Of a stretch of DNA of 64,000 nt, positions 24,270 through 38,400 are shown one piece after another. This DNA is from Anastatus disparis. Lineage: Eukaryota; Arthropoda; Insecta; Hymenoptera; Eupelmidae. The translations under genes and the position numbers were made by a program. Positions within the stretch are counted from its first letter, which is position 1; each line of letters starts with the position of its first letter. The notes under the pieces were generated by a model. It was not told the origin of the DNA, did no database searches, and saw nothing but the letters and a program-made list of their open reading frames with translations. The DNA is taken from NCBI GenBank assembly GCA_017163975.1, contig JAFFSR010000249.1, positions 6,306,001 to 6,370,000 of the forward strand. Direction: 5' to 3'.

Positions 24270-27258
24270 GTTTAGTCTAAGTCTTGCAAAATGTCTAGCT
24301 AAACGTCTTGCGAATAGTCTGGCAAAAAGTCTTGCGTAAAGTCTGGCAAAAAGTTTTTTAAAAAGTCTGGTGGGAAGTGTCGCGAAAAGTCGGTCGTCTG
24401 GCAAAAGGTCTTGTGATTAGTCTGGAAAAAATTCTGGCGGAAAGTCGAGCAAAAGATCTAGCGATGAGTCTAAGAAAAAGTCTAGCGAATATTTTAACAA
24501 AAAGTCTGGCCTAAAGTCTTGCAAAAAGTCTAGCAGAACGTCTTGCGTATAGTTTGGCAAAAAGTTTTTCAAAAAGTCTGGTGGAAAGTATTGTGAAAAG
24601 TTTGCCGAAACGTCTGTCAAAAGGTCTTGCGATTAGTCTACGAACAAGTCTGGCGAAAAGTCTAGCTAAAAGTCTGGTCTAAAGTCTTGCAAGGAGTCTG
24701 GGAAAAAGTATTGCAAAAAGTCTACCAGAACGTCTTGCAAATAGTCTGACAGAAACTCTTGCGTAAAGTTAAGCAATAAGTTTTTTAAAAAGTCTGGTAA
24801 AAAGTGTTGCGTAAAGTCTAGCAAAAAGTCTGGTAGGAAGTCTTGCAGGAAGTCTGGCAAAACGTCTTACGAATAGTCTGGCAAAAAGTCTTGCGAAAAG
24901 TTTGGCAAAAAGTGTGTCTAAAAGTCTAGTTAGAGGGTTGCGAAAAGCCTGTCGAAACGTCTGGCAAAATGTCTTGCGATGAGTCTAGAAAAAAGTCTGG
25001 CAAAAAGTCTAGCAAAAAGTCTGGCCGAAAGTCTTGCAGGAAGTCTGGCAAAAAGTCTAGCAGAAAGTCTAGCAGAAAGTCTTGCATATAGTCTGGCAGA
25101 GTGTCTTGTGTAAAGTCCGACAAAAAGTTTTTTAAACAGTCTGGTGGGAAGTGTCGCGAAAAGTCTGTCGAGACGTCAGGCGAAAGGTCTTGCGATTAGT
25201 CTGGGAAAAATTCTGGTGGAAAGTCTAGCATAAGATCTAGCGATGAGTCTAGGAAAAAGTCTAGCGAATATTCTAACAAAAAGTCTGGCAGAAAGTCTTG
25301 CAGGAAGTCTGGCCAAAAGTCTTGCAAAAAGTCTAGCAGAACGTCTTGCGTATAGTCTGGCAAAAAGTTTTTCAAAAAGTCTGGTGGGAAGTGTCGCGAA
25401 AAGTCTGTCGAGACGTCTGACAAAAGGTCTTGCGATTAGTCTGGGAAAAATTCTGGCGGAAAGTCTAGCATAAGATCTAGCGATGAGTCTAGGAAAAAGT
25501 ATAACGAATATTCTAACAAAAAGTCTGAACGAAAGTCTTGCAGAAAGTCTGGCCAAAAGTCTTGCAAAAAGTCTAGCAGATCGTCTTGCAAATAGTCTGG
25601 CAGAAAGTCTTGCGTGAAGTCTGGCAATAAGTTTTTTAAAAAGTCTGGTAAAAAGTGTTGCGTAAAGTCTAGCAAAAAGTCTGGTAGGAAGTCTTGCAGG
25701 AGGTCTGGCAAAGAGTCTTACAAATAGTCTGACAAAAAGTCTTGCGGAAAGTTTGGCAAAAAGTGTGTCTAAAAGTCTAGTTAAAGGGTTGCAAAAATTC
25801 TGTCAAAACGTCTGGCAAAATGTCTAGCGATGAGTCTAGGAAAAAGTCTGGCAAAATGTCTAGCAAAAAGTCTGGTAAAAAGTCTTGCTGGAAGTCTGGC
25901 AAAACGTCTTGCAGAAAGTCTAGCAGAAAGTCTTGCATATAGTCTGGCAAAAAGTCTTGCGTTTAGTCTGGCAAATAGTTTTTCAAAAAGTCTTGTGAAG
26001 AGTATTGCGAAAAGTCTGTCGAAACGTCTGGCAAAATGTCTTGCGATGAGTCTAGGAAAAAGTCTGGCAAAAAGTCTAGCAAAAAGTCTGGTAAAAAGTC
26101 TTGCAGGAAGTCTGGCAAAACGTCTTGCAGAAAGTCTAGCAGAACGTCTTGCAAATAGTCTGGCAGAAAGTCTTGCGTAAAGTCTGGCAATAAGTTTTTT
26201 AAAAAGTCTGGTCAAAAGTGTTGCGTAAAGTCTAGCAAAAAGTCTGGTAGGAAGTCTTGCAGGAAGTCTGGCAAAAAGTTTTGCGAAAAGTTTGGCAAAA
26301 AGTGTGTCAAAAAGTCTAGTTAAAGGATTGCGAAAAGTCTGTCGAAACGTCCGGCAAAATGTCTTGCGTTGAGTCTAGGAAAAAGTCTTGCAAAAAGTCT
26401 TGCAGAAAGTCTAGCAGAATGTCTAGCAGAAAGTCTAGCAGAATGTCTAGCAGAAAGTCTTGCATGTAGTCTGGCAAAAAGTCTTGCGTTTAGTCTAAAA
26501 AAAAGTTTTTCAAAAAGTCTTGTGAAGAGTATTGCGAAAAGTCTGACGAAACGTCTGGCAAAAGGTCTTGCGATTAAGCTGGGAAAAAGTCTGGCAAAAA
26601 GTCTAGCAAACAGTCTGGCAAAAAGTATTGCAGAAAGTCGGGCAAAGAGTCTTGCTAAAAGTCTAGCAGAACGTCTTACGAATAGTCTGGCAAAAAGTAT
26701 TGTGTTAGGTCTGGCGAAAATTTTTTTTAAAAGTCTGGTGGGAAGTGTCGTTAAAAGTCTGTCGAGACGTCTGACAAAAGGTCTTGCGATTAGTCTGGGA
26801 AAAATTCTGGCGGAAAGTCTAGCATAAGATCTAGCAATGTGTCTAAGAAAAAGTCTAGCGAATATTCTAACAAAAAGTCTGGCCGAAAGTCTTGCAGGAA
26901 GTTTGGCCAAAAGCCTTGCAAAAAGTCTAACAGAACGTCTTGCGTATAGTCTGGCTAAAAGCTTTTTAAAAAGTCTGGTGGAAAGTATTGCGAAAAGTTT
27001 GCCGAAACGTCTGGCAAAAGGTCTTGCGATTAGTCTGCGAAAAAGTCTGGCGAAACGTCTAGCAAGTCTGGTCTAATGTCTTGCAGGAAGTCTGGGAAAA
27101 AGTCTTGCAAAAAGTCTAGCAGAACGTCTTGCAAATAGTCTGGCAGAAAGTCTTGCGTAAAGTCTGGCAATAAGTTTTTTAAAAAGTCTGGTAAAAAGTG
27201 TTGCCTAAAGTCTAGCAAGAAGTCTGGTAGGAAGTCTTGCAGGAAGTCTGGCAAAACG
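24270..27258. repeat. Satellite 2: 12 bp AAAAAGTCTNGC satellite, left part
   Basis: Tandem 12 bp units of the form RAAAAGTCTNGC (N = T, A or G), with occasional 8-14 bp variants such as the GTTTTTTAAA insert. Because 12 is a multiple of three, a frame stays open for many units. Plus frames translate as repeats of SLAK or KSCR and minus frames as LFAR or DFLP. Open frames up to about 196 codons on both strands in the same DNA are therefore expected by repeat structure, and stops from unit-length changes end them. I find no start context or splice signal that would make one a gene. Confidence 0.95.
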
Positions 27259-27259
27259 C

Positions 27260-29416
27260 GAGGGGTTTCTCACTAAAATACTCATAGAAAAACTCTTCCG
27301 TACTCTCAAGCATTCTTTAGTTCTCATGCGTACTCTCCAATACTCTTTTGGTGAACGCTTCAAGTAAATGAATACGAAAAAGTTTGAAAGAGATTTAGTG
27401 AGTATGCAAGAGTAAGAATGAGTATTTGTAGAATACGAATGAATATTAAAAAGTATGCAAGAGTACTAATGAGTATTCAAGAGTACGCAAGAGTACAAAT
27501 AGAATTTTAGTAATATTGATTTTATTATTTTATTGATTTCGACGATAAGTCATTTTATATCATGTTTGATAAATAGAACAGATCGTAATAGATCTTATTA
27601 ATATAACGCTGAATTCTGAGTCTTTATCTAACAACCCATCTCTTTATCAATATTAGTTACGTTTACGTAAAAATTATTAATTATAACAAAGTTATAATTA
27701 AAAAAAAATTTATTTAATAAGAGAAATATAGTTTTTTAAAAAAATGTATCTATAAAACGATTGTTGATGTACTTATATCAATTTATGAAATTTTCGTAGG
27801 TAAAACTTTTTCCGACTTTTTCTCAACAGGAGACAATAAAATTTTTCGTCAACTTTATGAAATATTATTATACTTTAATCTAGTGAGGACAAATAACTGG
27901 TTTTTATAATATTTTTGTAAAATAGTAATTCTAAAAGTTATATTTTTTCATTTTGCCAATATTTTATTTTTCTCAACTGTTTAAATTCAACTTTATCCCT
28001 TGCATAGATCAACTTTTAAATCCATTTTTCACTAGTAATTAACTTTTGGTAATAAGAATATTTTTTGTTGGGAATGACATGTAATATACAACTTATTTTT
28101 TGCCAAACATTATTTTTAATAGTTAAATTTCTGATTTTATTTTCTGAAAAGTATTTATTTTTAAATAAAATAAATCGCAACATTTTTTGTTTAAAATTTC
28201 ACGTAAAACATACCTATATTTAGAAATAGTTAAATTTAAGCTACGAATAGTTAATAGATTTTGCCACCGTGCATAAGAAAAAGTTATTTATTATGCTATT
28301 ATGTTTGGTATAAGCAATATTAAATACCTTATCAAAATTAAAAAAAAAAATCTTATCGTGTTCAACCGGTAATATGTCGGTAAATAATTATATAAAATAA
28401 ATAAAGTAATAGTGAAAACTATAAAAAATTGTAATCATAAAAAGATATGTGTTTTTATTGGACTAAACTACTTTATTAAATATATAAAAATGCATTTTTA
28501 TATATCTGTGTATTTTATAATTTAAAAATAGCCCTAATAGAAATTTTGCTAACTAAAATGGCCGATTCATCAATTATTTTTTATTTAGTTTGATATTTAC
28601 AATGTAGAAAATTAATTATTACTATTATTTTAATTATTTTAGAATATTACATAAAATATGTATATGAAATGTAACCAGTAACATACAAAATATTAATTAC
28701 ATAATATTAAGCTTATAATTTAATTTTCCTTTTTATTTACTATATTCTAAGCGAATCAATAGCTGGATTTATTTTATTAAAAATTGATGTAATAATCACT
28801 TATTTTGAGTAAAAATTTTTTATAATAACATTCAATTTTAAAATAATTGAAATGTTACTTAAAATAATTTCTTACCTTATTTCACAATTTAATAATTAAT
28901 TATTATTAATTAATTATTGATTGATTATTATCAAGCTATTGACTCATTAACCGATCAAGCTATCGATAAATTTATATATCCACCCATCAACCTATTGATT
29001 TATCAACCCATCTACCGATTAATTCATAAATATAACAACCCAAAATAACATAGATTTATATTCAACTCAACTGAAAAAAGAACTTGAAACATCGATTTTT
29101 AAATGAATACTCTATCTAAAATTTCCGTACTCCTTAATCTTTTAAATATTCAATAATTTTTTTGAATACTCATTGTATTCTTTACACGCTCTTTAATTTT
29201 TTTGAATATTCATCTTACTCTTTGCATACTCTCTGATTTTTCAAATACTCATCTTACTCTTTGCATACTCTTTGATTTTTCGAATACTCCTCCTACTCTT
29301 CGCATACTCTGATCAATTTTTAAACTCCAATACTCTTATAAAACTCTTGCGTACTCACAATACTCTTACAAAACTCTTACCACTTTTTGCAAGAGTATTT
29401 TAGTGAGAAGCCCCTC
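27260..29416. mobile_element. Foldback DNA element inserted in satellite 2
   Basis: A 2.16 kb insert of AT-rich non-satellite DNA. The left end GAGGGGTTTCTCACTAAAATA and the right end TATTTTAGTGAGAAGCCCCTC are inverted repeats. The satellite motif GGCAAAACG directly precedes (27250-27258) and follows (29417-29425) it, giving a 9 bp target duplication with one odd base at 27259. Many subterminal copies of GAGTA(T/C)GCAAGAGTA or its complement TACTCTTNGCATACTC lie at 27270-27510 and 29100-29395. The interior has no open frame of useful length. A 9 bp duplication with extended terminal repeats fits a non-autonomous Mutator-like element; a hAT-like element (8 bp) is an alternative. Confidence 0.8.
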
Positions 29417-32400
29417 GGCAAAACGTCTTACGAATAGTCTGGCAAAAAGTCTTGCAAAAAGTTTGGCAAAAAGTGTGTCAAAAAGTCTAGCAAAAAGTCT
29501 GGTAAAAAGTCTTGCAGGAAGTCTGGCAAAATGTCTTGCAGAAAGTCTAGCAGAAAGTCTTGCATATAGTCTGGCAAAAAGTCTTGCGTTTAGTCTGGCA
29601 AAAAGTTTTTCAAATAATCTTGTGAAGAGTATTGCGAAAAGTCTGCCGAAACGTCTGGTAAAAGGTCTTGCGATTAGTATGGGAAAAAGGCTGGCAAAAA
29701 GTCTAGCAAACAGTCTGGCAAAAAGTATTGCAGAAAGTCGGGCAAATAGTCTTGCAAAAAGTCTAGCAGAACGTCTCACGAATCGTCTGGCAAAAAGTAT
29801 TGTGTTAAATCTGGCGAAAAGTTTTTTTAAAAGTCTGGTGGGAAGTGTCGCGAAAAGTCTGTCGAGACGTCTGACAAAAGGTCTTGCGATTAGTCTGGGA
29901 AAAATTCTGGCGGAAAGTCTAGCATAAGATCTAGCGATGAGTCTAGGAAAAAGTATAACGAATATTCTAACAAAAAGTCTGGCCGAAAGTCTTGCGGGAA
30001 GTCTGGCCAAAAGTCTTGCAAAAAGTCTAGCAGATCGTCTTGCAAATAGTCTGGCAGAAAGTCTTGCGTAAAGTCTGGCAATAAGTTTTTTAAAAAGTCT
30101 GGTGAAAAGTGTTGCGTAAAGTCTAGCAAAAAGTCTGGTAGGAAGTCTTGCAGGAGGTCTGGCAAAGAGTCTTACAAATAGTCTGACAAAAAGTCTTGCA
30201 AAAAGTTTGGCAAAAAGTGTGTCTAAAAGTCTAGTTAAAGGGTTGCAAAAAGTCTGTCAAAACGTCTGGCAAAATGTCTAGCGATGAGTCTAGGAAAAAG
30301 TCTGGCAAAATGTCTAGCAAAAAGTCTGGTAAAAAGTCTTGCTGGAAGTCTGGCAAAACGTCTTGCAGAAAGTCTACCAGAAAGTCTTGCATATAGTCTG
30401 GCAAAAAGTCTTGCGTTTAGTCTGGCAAAAAGTTTTTCAAAAAGTCTTGTGAAGAGTATTGCGAAAAGTCTGTCGAAACGTCTAGCAAAATGTCTTGCGA
30501 TGAGTCTAGGAAAAAGTCTGGCAAAAAGTCTAGCAAAAAGTCTGGTAAAAAGTCTTGCAGGAAGTCTGGCAAAACGTCTTGCAGAAAGTCTAGCAGAACG
30601 TCTTGCAAACAGTCTGGCAGAAAGTCTTGCGTAAAGTCTGACAATAAGTTTTTTAAAAAATCTGGTCAAAAGTGTTGCGTAAAGTCTAGCAAAAAGTCTG
30701 GTAGGAAGTCTTGCAGGAAGTCTGGCAAAAAGTCTTGCGAAAAGTTTGGCAAAAAGTATGTCAAAAAGTCTAGTTAAAGGATTGCGTAAAGTCTGTTGAA
30801 ACGTCCGGCAAAATGTCTTGCGTTGAGTCTAGGAAAAAGTCTTGCAAAAAGTCTTGCAGAAAGTCTAGCAGAATGTCTAGCAGAAAGTCTTGCATGTAGT
30901 CTGGCAAAAAGTCTTGCGTTTAGTCTAAAAAAAAGTTTTTCAAAAAGTCTTGTGAAGAGTATTGCGAAAAGTCTGCCGAAACGTCTGGCAAAAGGTCTTG
31001 CGATTAGTCTGGGAAAAAGTCTGGCAAAAAGTCTAGCAATCAGTCTGGCAAAAAGTATTGCAGAAAGTCGGGCAAATAGTCTTGCAAAAAGTCTAGCAGA
31101 ACGTCTCACGAATCGTCTGGCAAAAAGTATTGTGTTAAATCTGGCGAAAAGTTTTTTTAAAAGTCTGGTGGGAAGTGTCGCGAAAAGTCTGTCGAGACGT
31201 CTGACAAAAGGTCTTGCGATTAGTCTGGGAAAAATTCTGGTGGAAAGTCTAGCATAAGATCTAGCAATGAGTCTAAGAAAAAGTCTAGCGAATATTCTAA
31301 CAAAAAGTCTGGCCGAAAGTCTTGCAGGAAGTTTGGCCAAAAGCCTTGCAAAAAGTCTAACAGAACGTCTTGCGTATACTCTGGCAAAAAGCTTTTTAAA
31401 AAGTCTGGTGGAAAGTATTGCGAAAAGTTTGCCGAAACATCTGGCACAAGGTCTTGCGATTAGTCTGCGAAAAAGTCTGGCGAAACGGCTAGCAAGTCTG
31501 GTCTAATGTCTTGCAGGAAGTCTGGAAAAAAGTCTTGCAAAAAGTCTAGCAGAACGTTTTGCAAATAGTCTAGCAGAAAGTCTTGCGTAAAGTCTGGCAA
31601 TAAATTTTTTAAAAAGTCTGGTAAAAAGTGTTGCGTAAAGTCTAGCAAGAAGTCTGGTAGGAAGTCTTGCAGGAAGTCTGACAAAACGTCTTACGAATAG
31701 TCTGGCAAAAAGTCTTGCGAAAAGTTTGGCAAAAAGTGTGTCAAAAAGTCTAGTTAAAGGGTTGCGAAAAGGCTGTCGAAACGTCTGGCATAATGTCTTG
31801 CGATGAGTCTAGGAAAAAGTCTGGCAAAAAGTCTAGCAAAAAGTCTGGTAAAAAGTCTTGCAGGAAGTCTGGTAAAACGTCGTGCAGAAAGTCTAGCAGA
31901 AAGTCTTGCATATAGTCTGGCAAAAAGTCTTGCGTTTAGTTTGGCAAAAAGTTTTTCAAAAAGTCTTGTGAAGAGTATTGCGAAAAGTCTGCCGAAACGT
32001 CTGGCAAAAGGTCTTGCGATTAGTCTGGGAAAAAGTCTGGCAAAAAGTCTAGCAAACAGTCTGGCAAAGAGTATTGCAGAAAGTCGGGCAAATAGTCTTG
32101 CAAAAAGTCTAGCAGAACGTCTTACGAATCGTCTGGCAAAAAGTATTGTGTTAAATCTGGCGAAAAGTTTTTTTAAAAGTCTGGTGGGGAGTGTCGCGAA
32201 AAGTCTGTCAAGACGTCTGACAAAAGGTCTTGCGATTAGTCTGGGAAAAATTCTGGCGGAAAGTCTAGCATAAGATCTAGCGATGAGTCTAGGAAAAAGT
32301 ATAGCGAATATTCTAACAAAAAGTCTGGCCAAAAGTCTTGCAAAAAGTCTAGCAGATCGTCTCGCAAATAGTCTGGCAGAAAGTCTTGCGTAAAGTCTGG

Positions 32401-35400
32401 CAATAAGTTTTTTAAAAAGTCTGGTAAAAAGTGTTGCGTAAAGTCTAGCAAAAAGTCTGGTAGGAAGTCTTGCAGGAGGTCTGGCAAAGAGTCTTACGAA
32501 TAGTCTGGCAAAAAGTCTTGCGAAAAGTTTGGCAAAAAGTGTGTCTAAAAGTCTAGTTAAAGGGTTGCGAAAAGTCTGTCGAAACGTCTGGCAAAATGTC
32601 TTGCGATAAGTCTAGGAAAAAGTCTGGCAAAAAGTCTGGTCGAAAGTCTTGCAGGAGGTCTGGCAAAGAGTTTTGCAAAAAGTCTAGCAGAACGTCTTAC
32701 AAATAGTCTGGCAAAAAGTCTTGCGTTAGGTCTGGCGAAAAGTTTTTTTAAAAGTCTGGTAAAAAGTGTTGCAAAAAGTCTAGCAAAAAGTCTGGTAGAA
32801 AGTCTTGCAAGAAGTCTGGTAAAACGTCTCGCAAAAAGTCTAGCAGAACGTCTTACGAATAGTCTGGCAAAAAGTCTTGCGTTAGGTCTGGCGAAAAGTT
32901 TTTTAAAAGTCTGGTAAAAAGTGTTGCAAAAAGTCTAGCAATAAGTCTGGTAGAAAGTGTTGCTAAAAGTCTGTAGAAACGTCTAGCAAAAGGTCTTGCA
33001 ATGAGTCTGGCAAAAAGTCTTGCGTAAAGTTTGGCAAAAAGTTTTTCAAAAAGTCTGGTCAAAAGTGTTGCGAAAAGTCTAGCAAAAAGTCTGGTAGGAA
33101 GTCTTGCAGGAAGTCTGGCAAAACGTCTTGCAAAAAGTCTAGCAAAACGTCTTACAAATAGACTGGCAAAAAGTCTTGCGTTAAGTCTGGGAAAAAAATT
33201 TTTATAAAGTCTGGCTAAAAGTGTTACGAAAAGTCTGTCGAAACGTCTGGCAAAATGTCTTGCGATAAGTCTAGGAAAAAGTCTGGCAAAAAGTCTGGTC
33301 GAAAGTCTTGCAGGAGGTCTGGCAAAGAGTTTTGCAAAAAGTCTAGCAGAACGTCTTACAAATAGTCTGGCAAAAAGTCTTGCGTTAGGTCTGGCGAAAA
33401 GTTTTTTTAAAAGTCTGGTAAAAAGTGTTGCAAAAAGTCTAGCAAAAAGTCTGGTAGAAAGTCTTGCAAGAAGTCTGGTAAAACGTCTCGCAAAAAGTCT
33501 AGCAGAACGTCTTACGAATAGTCTGGCAAAAAGTCTTGCGTTAGGTCTGGCGAAAAGTTTTTTAAAAGTCTGGTAAAAAGTGTTGCAAAAAGTCTAGCAA
33601 TAAGTCTGGTAGAAAGTGTTGCTAAAAGTCTGTAGAAACGTCTAGCAAAAGGTCTTGCAAACAGTCTGGCAGAAAGTCTTGCGTAAAGTCTGACAATAAG
33701 TTTTTTAAAAAATCTGGTCAAAAGTGTTGCGTAAAGTCTAGCAAAAAGTCTGGTAGGAAGTCTTGCAGGAAGTCTGGCAAAAAGTCTTGCGAAAAGTTTG
33801 GCAAAAAGTGTGTCAAAAAGTCTAGTTAAAGGATTGCGTAAAGTCTGTTGAAACGTCCGGCAAAATGTCTTGCGTTGAGTCTAGGAAAAAGTCTTGCAAA
33901 AAGTCTTGCAGAAAGTCTAGCAGAATGTCTAGCAGAAAGTCTTGCATGTAGTCTGGCAATAAGTTTTTTAAAAAGTCTGGTGAAAAGTGTTGCGTAAAGT
34001 CTAGCAAAAAGTCTGGTAGGAAGTCTTGCAGGAGGTCTGGCAAAGAGTCTTACAAATAGTCTGACAAAAAGTCTTGCAAAAAGTTTGGCAAAAAGTGTGT
34101 CTAAAAGTCTAGTTAAAGGGTTGCAAAAAGTCTGTCAAAACGTCTGGCAAAATGTCTAGCGATGAGTCTAGGAAAAAGTCTGGCAAAATGTCTAGCAAAA
34201 AGTCTGGTAAAAAGTCTTGCTGGAAGTCTGGCAAAACGTCTTGCAGAAAGTCTACCAGAAAGTCTTGCATATAGTCTGGCAAAAAGTCTTGCGTTTAGTC
34301 TGGCAAAAAGTTTTTCAAAAAGTCTTGTGAAGAGTATTGCGAAAAGTCTGTCGAAACGTCTAGCAAAATGTCTTGCGATGAGTCTAGGAAAAAGTCTGGC
34401 AAAAAGTCTAGCAAAAAGTCTGGTAAAAAGTCTTGCAGGAAGTCTGGCAAAACGTCTTGCAGAAAGTCTAGCAGAACGTCTTGCAAACAGTCTGGCAGAA
34501 AGTCTTGCGTAAAGTCTGACAATAAGTTTTTTAAAAATCTGGTCAAAAGTGTTGCGTAAAGTCTAGCAAAAAGTCTGGTAGGAAGTCTTGCAGGAAGTCT
34601 GGCAAAAAGTCTTGCGAAAAGTTTGGCAAAAAGTATGTCAAAAAGTCTAGTTAAAGGATTGCGTAAAGTCTGTTGAAACGTCCGGCAAAATGTCTTGCGT
34701 TGAGTCTAGGAAAAAGTCTTGCAAAAAGTCTTGCAGAAAGTCTAGCAGAATGTCTAGCAGAAAGTCTTGCATGTAGTCTGGCAAAAAGTCTTGCGTTTAG
34801 TCTAAAAAAAAGTTTTTCAAAAAGTCTTGTGAAGAGTATTGCGAAAAGTCTGCCGAAACGTCTGGCAAAAGGTCTTGCGATTAGTCTGGGAAAAAGTCTG
34901 GCAAAAAGTCTAGCAATCAGTCTGGCAAAAAGTATTGCAGAAAGTCGGGCAAATAGTCTTGCAAAAAGTCTAGCAGAACGTCTCACGAATCGTCTGGCAA
35001 AAAGTATTGTGTTAAATCTGGCGAAAAGTTTTTTTAAAAGTCTGGTGGGAAGTGTCGCGAAAAGTCTGTCGAGACGTCTGACAAAAGGTCTTGCGATTAG
35101 TCTGGGAAAAATTCTGGTGGAAAGTCTAGCATAAGATCTAGCAATGAGTCTAAGAAAAAGTCTAGCGAATATTCTAACAAAAAGTCTGGCCGAAAGTCTT
35201 GCAGGAAGTTTGGCCAAAAGCCTTGCAAAAAGTCTAACAGAACGTCTTGCGTATACTCTGGCAAAAAGCTTTTTAAAAAGTCTGGTGGAAAGTATTGCGA
35301 AAAGTTTGCCGAAACATCTGGCACAAGGTCTTGCGATTAGTCTGCGAAAAAGTCTGGCGAAACGGCTAGCAAGTCTGGTCTAATGTCTTGCAGGAAGTCT

Positions 35401-38400
35401 GGAAAAAAGTCTTGCAAAAAGTCTAGCAGAACGTTTTGCAAATAGTCTAGCAGAAAGTCTTGCGTAAAGTCTGGCAATAAATTTTTTAAAAAGTCTGGTA
35501 AAAAGTGTTGCGTAAAGTCTAGCAAGAAGTCTGGTAGGAAGTCTTGCAGGAAGTCTGACAAAACGTCTTACGAATAGTCTGGCAAAAAGTCTTGCGAAAA
35601 GTTTGGCAAAAAGTGTGTCAAAAAGTCTAGTTAAAGGGTTGCGAAAAGGCTGTCGAAACGTCTGGCATAATGTCTTGCGATGAGTCTAGGAAAAAGTCTG
35701 GCAAAAAGTCTAGCAAAAAGTCTGGTAAAAAGTCTTGCAGGAAGTCTGGTAAAACGTCGTGCAGAAAGTCTAGCAGAAAGTCTTGCATATAGTCTGGCAA
35801 AAAGTCTTGCGTTTAGTTTGGCAAAAAGTTTTTCAAAAAGTCTTGTGAAGAGTATTGCGAAAAGTCTGCCGAAACGTCTGGCAAAAGGTCTTGCGATTAG
35901 TCTGGGAAAAAGTCTGGCAAAAGTCTAGCAAACAGTCTGGCAAAAAGTATTGCAGAAAGTCTGGCAAATAGTCTTGCAAAAAGTCTAGCAGAACGTCTTA
36001 CGAATCGTCTGGCAAAAAGTATTGTGTTAAATCTGGCGAAAAGTTTTTTTAAAAGTCTGGTGGGGAGTGTCGCGAAAAGTCTGTCAAGACGTCTGACAAA
36101 AGGTCTTGCGATTAGTCTGGGAAAAATTCTGGCGGAAAGTCTAGCATAAGATCTAGCGATGAGTCTAGGAAAAAGTATAGCGAATATTCTAACAAAAAGT
36201 CTGGCCAAAAGTCTTGCAAAAAGTCTAGCAGATCGTCTCGCAAATAGTCTGGCAGAAAGTCTTGCGTAAAGTCTGGCAATAAGTTTTTAAAAAGTCTGGT
36301 AAAAAGTGTTGCGTAAAGTCTAGCAAAAAGTCTGGTAGGAAGTCTTGCAGGAGGTCTGGCAAAGAGTCTTACGAATAGTCTGGCAAAAAGTCTTGCGAAA
36401 AGTTTGGCAAAAAGTGTGTCTAAAAGTCTAGTTAAAGGGTTGCGAAAAGTCTGTCGAAACGTCTGGCAAAATGTCTTGCGATAAGTCTAGGAAAAAGTCT
36501 GGCAAAAAGTCTGGTCGAAAGTCTTGCAGGAGGTCTGGCAAAGAGTTTTGCAAAAAGTCTAGCAGAACGTCTTACAAATAGTCTGGCAAAAAGTCTTGCG
36601 TTAGGTCTGGCGAAAAGTTTTTTCAAAAGTCTGGTAAAAAGTGTTGCAAAAAGTCTAGCAAAAAGTCTGGTAGAAAGTCTTGCAAGAAGTCTGGTAAAAC
36701 GTCTCGCAAAAAGTCTAGCAGAACGTCTTACGAATAGTCTGGCAAAAAGTCTTGCGTTAGGTCTGGCGAAAAGTTTTTAAAAGTCTGGTAAAAAAGTGTT
36801 GCAAAAAGTCTAGCAATAAGTCTGGTAGAAAGTGTTGCTAAAAGTCTGTAGAAACGTCTAGCAAAAGGTCTTGCAATGAGTCTGGCAAAAAGTCTTGCGT
36901 AAAGTTTGGCAAAAAGTTTTTCAAAAAGTCTGGTCAAAAGTGTTGCGAAAAGTCTAGCAAAAAGTCTGGTAGGAAGTCTTGCAGGAAGTCTGGCAAAACG
37001 TCTTGCAAAAAGTCTAGCAAAACGTCTTACAAATAGACTGGCAAAAAGTCTTGCGTTAAGTCTGGGAAAAAAATTTTTATAAAGTCTGGCTAAAAGTGTT
37101 ACGAAAAGTCTGTCGAAACGTCTGGCAAAATGTCTTGCGATAAGTCTAGGAAAAAGTCTGGCAAAAAGTCTGGTCGAAAGTCTTGCAGGAGGTCTGGCAA
37201 AGAGTTTTGCAAAAAGTCTAGCAGAACGTCTTACAAATAGTCTGGCAAAAAGTCTTGCGTTAGGTCTGGCGAAAAGTTTTTTTAAAAGTCTGGTAAAAAG
37301 TGTTGCAAAAAGTCTAGCAAAAAGTCTGGTAGAAAGTCTTGCAAGAAGTCTGGTAAAACGTCTCGCAAAAAGTCTAGCAGAACGTCTTACGAATAGTCTG
37401 GCAAAAAGTCTTGCGTTAGGTCTGGCGAAAAGTTTTTTAAAAGTCTGGTAAAAAGTGTTGCAAAAAGTCTAGCAATAAGTCTGGTAGAAAGTGTTGCTAA
37501 AAGTCTGTAGAAACGTCTAGCAAAAGGTCTTGCAAACAGTCTGGCAGAAAGTCTTGCGTAAAGTCTGACAATAAGTTTTTTAAAAAATCTGGTCAAAAGT
37601 GTTGCGTAAAGTCTAGCAAAAAGTCTGGTAGGAAGTCTTGCAGGAAGTCTGGCAAAAAGTCTTGCGAAAAGTTTGGCAAAAAGTGTGTCAAAAAGTCTAG
37701 TTAAAGGATTGCGTAAAGTCTGTTGAAACGTCCGGCAAAATGTCTTGCGTTGAGTCTAGGAAAAAGTCTTGCAAAAAGTCTTGCAGAAAGTCTAGCAGAA
37801 TGTCTAGCAGAAAGTCTTGCATGTAGTCTGGCAAAAAGTCTTGCGTTTAGTCTAAAAAAAAGTTTTTCAAAAAGTCTTGTGAAGAGTATTGCGAAAAGTC
37901 TGCCGAAACGTCTGGCAAAAGGTCTTGCGATTAGTCTGGGAAAAAGTCTGGCAAAAAGTCTAGCAATCAGTCTGGCAAAAAGTATTGCAGAAAGTCGGGC
38001 AAATAGTCTTGCAAAAAGTCTAGCAGAACGTCTCACGAATCGTCTGGCAAAAAGTATTGTGTTAAATCTGGCGAAAAGTTTTTTTAAAAGTCTGGTGGGA
38101 AGTGTCGCGAAAAGTCTGTCGAGACGTCTGACAAAAGGTCTTGCGATTAGTCTGGGAAAAATTCTGGTGGAAAGTCTAGCATAAGATCTAGCAATGAGTC
38201 TAAGAAAAAGTCTAGCGAATATTCTAACAAAAAGTCTGGCCGAAAGTCTTGCAGGAAGTTTGGCCAAAAGCCTTGCAAAAAGTCTAACAGAACGTCTTGC
38301 GTATACTCTGGCAAAAAGCTTTTTAAAAAGTCTGGTGGAAAGTATTGCGAAAAGTTTGCCGAAACATCTGGCACAAGGTCTTGCGATTAGTCTGCGAAAA

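Noticed and set aside
29366..30010. Open frame of 214 codons of RLFAR repeats, with a 174-codon SLAK frame opposite
   Set aside because: Both follow from a 12 bp tandem unit that has no stop in several registers; frames end at random unit-length changes and no gene signals exist.
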